This document shows, one piece after another, positions 4,624 to 7,157 of a DNA stretch of 7,157 bases; the stretch's first letter is position 1, and the number at the start of each line of letters is the position of its first letter. This stretch comes from Oscillospiraceae bacterium UBA3851 (GTDB lineage Bacteria > Bacillota > Clostridia > Oscillospirales > Oscillospiraceae): the NCBI GenBank assembly GCA_002392625.1, contig DGHJ01000113.1:1-7157 (forward strand), in the 5' to 3' direction. The notes beneath the pieces were generated by a model that was given only the letters and a program-made list of their open reading frames with translations, was not told the DNA's origin and searched no databases. Position numbers and translations under genes: made by a program.

Positions 4624-5550
4624 ATGCGTGTTATAGACTTGGAGAACATCAACTTTGCCATGCGCAACGAGACGCAGTTCGTCCTGCGCTGCGAAGAGGT
4701 GTTCCACGATAAAATCAGCGCCGCCGCTGCCACGATCCTGTCCTCCCGGAACGACAAGCCCTTCGTGGCGCTGACCGGACCCTCCGGCTCCGGCAAGACC
4801 ACCACTGCCATGCGGCTGCGGGACTATCTGCAGAACCTGGGCGTGAAGGTCTGCCTCATCAGCATGGACAATTTCTTCCTGCCCATCGACGAGCGCCCGC
4901 CGGAGGCCACGGATTGGGAGTCACCCTACTGCGTCAACGTGGATCTGCTGATCTCCTGCCTGAGCCGTCTGGCTGACGGGAAAGAGGTGGAGATCCCCTG
5001 GTACGATTTCAAGGCGGGCCGCACCGGCGGCTACACCCTGATGCAGGGCGACAGAGACGCCGTCATCATCGCCGAGGGCATCCACATGCTCAACCCGCTG
5101 ATCTTTGACAAGATCCGCGGCGCGGCCACGGGCCTGTACGTGGCGCCCCGCACCCGCATCATTACCAATGACGATAAAATCGTCCGGCCGGAGCAGCTGC
5201 GGGTGGCGCGGCGGCTCATCCGCGACTACAACACGCGGGGCCACTCCCTGCACGAGACGGTGGAGCGGGCAGAGACCGTGGACCGGGGCGAGGTCAACTA
5301 CATCATGCCCTACAAGGAAAACGCTGCCGTCCACATCGATACCTTCCACGACTACGAGCCGTGCATCCTGGCCAAATACCTTACGGAGATCCCCCAGTTC
5401 CGCCGGGAGCTGACGCCGGAATTCCTGGAGGAGCACGGGCTGACGGATCTGATGAAGGTGGTGGGAGGCGTGGCGCCTCTGCACACCCCCTATGTGCCCA
5501 TGAACTCCATCGTCCGCGAGTTCGTAGGCGGCAGCTGCTATGAGTATTGA
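4624..5550 (+). CDS. uridine kinase-like P-loop kinase (PRK/URK family)
   Basis: This 308-residue protein belongs to the phosphoribulokinase/uridine kinase family. Walker A is GPSGSGKTT (residues 52-60, K58). SMDNFF (80-85) matches the SxDDFY substrate-site motif of uridine kinases, with D82 as the likely catalytic base. EGIHMLN (151-157) matches the family EGI block, and RRLIRDYNTRG (196-206) is the lid/arginine motif. These point to phosphorylation of uridine or cytidine with ATP or GTP in the cytosol. At 308 residues it is about 100 longer than Escherichia coli Udk: it has about 45 residues before the P-loop and a C-terminal extension of about 60 ending in an NSIVREFVGGS motif. The substrate is therefore less certain than the family. 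ATG at 4624 has AAAGGAG 8 nt upstream; the reading frame extends to 4306 but without a start signal. It leads an operon with the cytidylate kinase-like gene. Confidence 0.87.
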   Translation: MRVIDLENINFAMRNETQFVLRCEEVFHDKISAAAATILSSRNDKPFVALTGPSGSGKTTTAMRLRDYLQNLGVKVCLISMDNFFLPIDERPPEATDWESPYCVNVDLLISCLSRLADGKEVEIPWYDFKAGRTGGYTLMQGDRDAVIIAEGIHMLNPLIFDKIRGAATGLYVAPRTRIITNDDKIVRPEQLRVARRLIRDYNTRGHSLHETVERAETVDRGEVNYIMPYKENAAVHIDTFHDYEPCILAKYLTEIPQFRRELTPEFLEEHGLTDLMKVVGGVAPLHTPYVPMNSIVREFVGGSCYEY

Positions 5551-5555
5551 GAAAC

Positions 5556-5563
5556 GGGGAGGG
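5556..5563 (+). promoter_or_regulatory. ribosome binding site of the cytidylate kinase-like gene
   Basis: GGGGAGGG ends 6 nt before the ATG at 5570. It favours this start over the ATG at 5540, which overlaps the upstream gene and would add ten residues not expected before the conserved ITISREFGSGG start of the family. Confidence 0.75.
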
Positions 5564-5569
5564 ATTCAC

Positions 5570-6190
5570 ATGACGAGGATCATTACCATCAGCCGCGAGT
5601 TTGGCAGCGGCGGCCGCGAGCTGGGCAAGCGATTGGCCGACGCCCTGGGCGTGCCCTGCTATGACAATGAGATCATCCAGATGATCGCCAAGGAGAACGG
5701 ATTCGACGAGCGCTACGTTGCCAACATCTCGGAAAAGAGCATCGAGGCAGCCTATCCCCTCACCATCGGCCACCGATTTGCCATGCCGCCCATGTCGGTG
5801 ATGGACCAGCCCATCCGCGTGGCGGTCGCCCAGCGGGAGATCCTGGAGGGCTTTGCCAAGAAGGGCGACTTTGTCATCGTGGGCCGCTGCGCCGACGTGA
5901 TATTGAAGGATTACCACCCACTGAATATCTTCGTTTACGCCGATCTGGATGCCAAGATCGCCCGCTGCCAGGCCAGAGCGCCGGAGGGGGAGGACCTGAC
6001 CCGCAAGGAGCTGGAGCGCCGCATCCGCCAGGTGGAGCGCAACCGCCGTCAGTTCCGGGAGATGTACGCGGAGACCAAGTGGGGCGAGAAGGAGGCCTAT
6101 GACCTGTGCATCAACACCTCCGGCCGGGAGATCAAGACGCTGATCCCCGCGCTGGTGGAGTTCGTAAACTGCTGGTTCGGGCAGGAATAA
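5570..6190 (+). CDS. cytidylate kinase-like family protein
   Basis: This 206-residue protein belongs to the cytidylate kinase-like family common in Clostridia and distinct from canonical Cmk. It starts with ITISREFGSGGRELG (residues 5-19), a P-loop-like segment in which the usual GK[ST] lysine is not in place. YDNEII (31-36) and VGRCADVIL (104-112) are further family blocks. A charged helical stretch (about 142-168) holds arginines that would form the lid. By family it is expected to bind nucleotide and possibly phosphorylate CMP or another small molecule; activity is not established from sequence. It lies 19 nt after the uridine kinase-like gene with a strong binding site, so the two form one operon. 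Together they could carry out successive steps (nucleoside to monophosphate to diphosphate), which is inference. A 15-bp hairpin follows. Confidence 0.85.
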   Translation: MTRIITISREFGSGGRELGKRLADALGVPCYDNEIIQMIAKENGFDERYVANISEKSIEAAYPLTIGHRFAMPPMSVMDQPIRVAVAQREILEGFAKKGDFVIVGRCADVILKDYHPLNIFVYADLDAKIARCQARAPEGEDLTRKELERRIRQVERNRRQFREMYAETKWGEKEAYDLCINTSGREIKTLIPALVEFVNCWFGQE

Positions 6191-6197
6191 GGTGAAA

Positions 6198-6231
6198 AAT
6201 AACGGCGGAGGGGCTTCCCTCCGCCGTTATT
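6198..6231. terminator. bidirectional terminator between kinase operon and rhomboid gene
   Basis: AATAACGGCGGAGGG (6198-6212) pairs perfectly over 15 bp with 6217-6231 around a GCTT tetraloop. It lies between the convergent stops at 6190 and 6260. On the minus strand a U-rich run (ATTTTTC) follows the stem; on the plus strand the trailing sequence is only partly U-rich. It should serve the rhomboid gene well and the kinase operon through the very stable stem. Confidence 0.85.
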
Positions 6232-6259
6232 GTCGTTGTTGGATACCGACATTGTGCCG

Positions 6260-6826
6260 TTACTTTTTCCTCCGTCCGACAAAACCGAAGACCAGTCCAC
6301 AGACGCCGCCGACGATGTGGGTGATCTGGGAGACGCTGTCCTTGATAAGGAGGCCGTCGATGATCTCCCGGCCCAGATAAAGCACCACAACCAGGATCAT
6401 GGTGACGGGGATGCCGTCCTTTTTCATATCGGTGAAGGAGGACAGAACGATCAGCATGAACACGACGCCGCTGGCCCCCAGCAGCGTGCTGCCGGGGAAG
6501 AAGACAAAGTGTACCACACCCGTCACCAGCGCAGTGATCAGGATGAACAGCAGCGTGGCGCGGCTGCCGCAGCGGGACTCCACCGTGGGCCCAACCAGCA
6601 GCAACAGCAGCATGTTGCCCATGTAGTGGGAGTAGCCAGTGTGGCCCAGCACGTGGCCGAACAGCCGCACGTAGGTCAGCGGATCGGTCAGCGGGGAGCG
6701 GTAGACGCAGAAGAAAAGGCGGGTGGTTGCGCCGCCGGTTACACCGTCCAGCAAAAGAACCGCCAGAGACAACAGCGCAAAACCCAGCACGACCGGCGCG
6801 TTAAATCGGATCACAAGCTTTTTCAA
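6260..6826 (-). CDS. rhomboid-family intramembrane serine protease
   Basis: This 188-residue protein is largely hydrophobic, with about six membrane segments (roughly 10-27, 66-80, 90-110, 116-131, 140-156 and 165-183). It carries the rhomboid catalytic dyad: serine S119 in GASG (117-120) and histidine H170 in THIVGG. The HxxxN block of the second segment is also present (HYMGN, H67 and N71). It would cleave transmembrane substrates within the membrane; substrates are unknown. It is a compact six-helix form with a short cytoplasmic tail (GRRKK). The start is a TTG at 6826: an in-frame stop lies just upstream (6842-6844), AAGAGG sits 8 nt before the TTG, and no ATG is available before the first membrane segment. 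It is convergent with the kinase operon and divergent from the EEP-domain gene. Confidence 0.92.
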   Translation of the reverse strand: MKKLVIRFNAPVVLGFALLSLAVLLLDGVTGGATTRLFFCVYRSPLTDPLTYVRLFGHVLGHTGYSHYMGNMLLLLLVGPTVESRCGSRATLLFILITALVTGVVHFVFFPGSTLLGASGVVFMLIVLSSFTDMKKDGIPVTMILVVVLYLGREIIDGLLIKDSVSQITHIVGGVCGLVFGFVGRRKK

Positions 6827-6834
6827 GGAAAATA

Positions 6835-6840
6835 CCTCTT
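6835..6840 (-). promoter_or_regulatory. ribosome binding site deciding the TTG start of the rhomboid gene
   Basis: AAGAGG on the minus strand lies 8 nt before TTG at 6826. With a stop codon in frame shortly upstream, it leaves TTG as the only reasonable start. Confidence 0.7.
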
Positions 6841-6867
6841 TCTATTTTGCTTTTTATCCATTATAAT
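6839..6867 (+). promoter_or_regulatory. candidate sigma-A promoter for the EEP-domain gene
   Basis: TATAAT at 6862-6867 is a perfect -10, with a weak -35 (TTTCTA, 6839-6844) at 17 bp. A start near 6874 would give a leader of about 30 nt. The -10 shares four bases with the rhomboid -10 on the other strand, so the two promoters should compete. Confidence 0.5.
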
Positions 6868-6888
6868 ACAAATATCGATACTTGTAAA
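6860..6888 (-). promoter_or_regulatory. sigma-A promoter for the rhomboid gene
   Basis: On the minus strand TTTACA (6888-6883), 17 bp, then TATAAT (6865-6860). It is the same pair of hexamers and the same spacing as the DNA glycosylase promoter, and near consensus. Its -10 overlaps the candidate -10 of the divergent gene. Confidence 0.85.
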
Positions 6889-6903
6889 CGGAGGCGTTCT
6901 GTG

Positions 6904-7157
6904 ATGAAAAAAGTTTTCAAAGCGTTGCTGGCCGTGCTGCTGGCAATCGTCCTGATCGTCGGGGGCTACTTCGCCTATCTGTTCATCTCTTTCCACCGGA
7001 TGGGGGATAACGTGGCGCTGGACGTGGAGAACAACCGGCTGGGTCAGACCGTCTCCGTCGAGGACGGGAGTGGGGAGGCGCGCTCTTACAGGATCGTGTC
7101 CTGGAACATCGGCTTCGGCGCCTATGAGAGCGATTACGGCTTCTTCATGGACGGCGG
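6904..7157 (+). CDS. membrane-anchored endonuclease/exonuclease/phosphatase-family protein (3' partial)
   Basis: Only the first 84 codons are visible before the right edge. The N-terminus is a basic stub (MKKVFK) followed by a hydrophobic segment of about 24 residues (7-30), a signal anchor or uncleaved signal peptide that would place the rest outside the membrane. After a spacer of about 30 residues the sequence YRIVSWNIGFGAY (62-74) matches the first strand of the endonuclease/exonuclease/phosphatase (DNase I-like) fold, with N68 at the first active-site position. The remaining catalytic motifs lie beyond the window, so activity cannot be judged. By family it could be a phosphodiesterase, nuclease or lipid phosphatase acting at the cell surface. 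GGAGG (6890-6894) lies 9 nt before the ATG at 6904 and 6 nt before an in-frame GTG at 6901, so either may be the start. It is divergent from the rhomboid gene. Confidence 0.78.
   Translation, partial: MKKVFKALLAVLLAIVLIVGGYFAYLFISFHRMGDNVALDVENNRLGQTVSVEDGSGEARSYRIVSWNIGFGAYESDYGFFMDG

Noticed and set aside
4921..5917. Minus-strand frames opposite the two kinase genes
   Set aside because: Both kinase genes carry family motifs and good start signals; the opposing frames are low-information mirror frames.
6230..6904. Plus-strand frame of 224 codons opposite the rhomboid gene
   Set aside because: Rich in Gln, His, Asp and Ala, as expected when reading a membrane protein gene backwards; it overlaps the shared promoter region and has no start signal.

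Overview
The window reads as an ordinary chromosomal stretch from an endospore-forming, GC-rich Firmicute, most likely a clostridial gut bacterium of the Oscillospirales type. This is inferred from a stage II sporulation protein P gene, strong GGAGG-type ribosome binding sites, sigma-A promoters of the TTTACA/TTGnnn-N17-TATAAT form, a purine riboswitch, and GC-rich codon use. No mobile element, CRISPR array, tRNA or rRNA was seen.

Layout, left to right. At 1-224 (+) is the end of an XRE-type helix-turn-helix regulator, cut by the window edge. It converges on a leftward block across a shared hairpin terminator (229-264). The leftward block (2739 down to 269) holds spoIIP (peptidoglycan amidase), a 3-methyladenine DNA glycosylase with its own strong promoter, and a HAD-family phosphatase whose start overlaps the end of the glycosylase gene. 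At 2740-2970 is a divergent control region: a sigma-E-like promoter firing left into spoIIP, and a sigma-A promoter firing right into a guanine-class riboswitch, an intrinsic terminator and a guanine deaminase gene (2971-4239). A 51-codon gene for a single-pass membrane protein follows (4334-4489), with its own promoter and terminator. Next is a two-gene operon (4624-6190) for a uridine kinase-like P-loop enzyme and a cytidylate kinase-like protein. It ends at a 15-bp hairpin shared with a convergent rhomboid protease gene (6826-6260, TTG start). The rhomboid gene is divergent from an endonuclease/exonuclease/phosphatase-family membrane-anchored protein (from 6904) cut by the right edge; the two promoters overlap at one -10 block.

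Functionally, the purine part (guanine deaminase under a guanine aptamer) and the pyrimidine kinase pair suggest nucleobase and nucleoside salvage or turnover. The spoIIP gene belongs to engulfment during sporulation. The glycosylase and the HAD phosphatase are translationally coupled. The most interesting signal is the riboswitch. Its P1 helix shares bases with the base of the downstream terminator, which predicts that guanine switches the guanine deaminase gene ON, opposite to the usual guanine OFF switches. Its loop L3 is also unusually short. I see no wholly new multi-gene system here.
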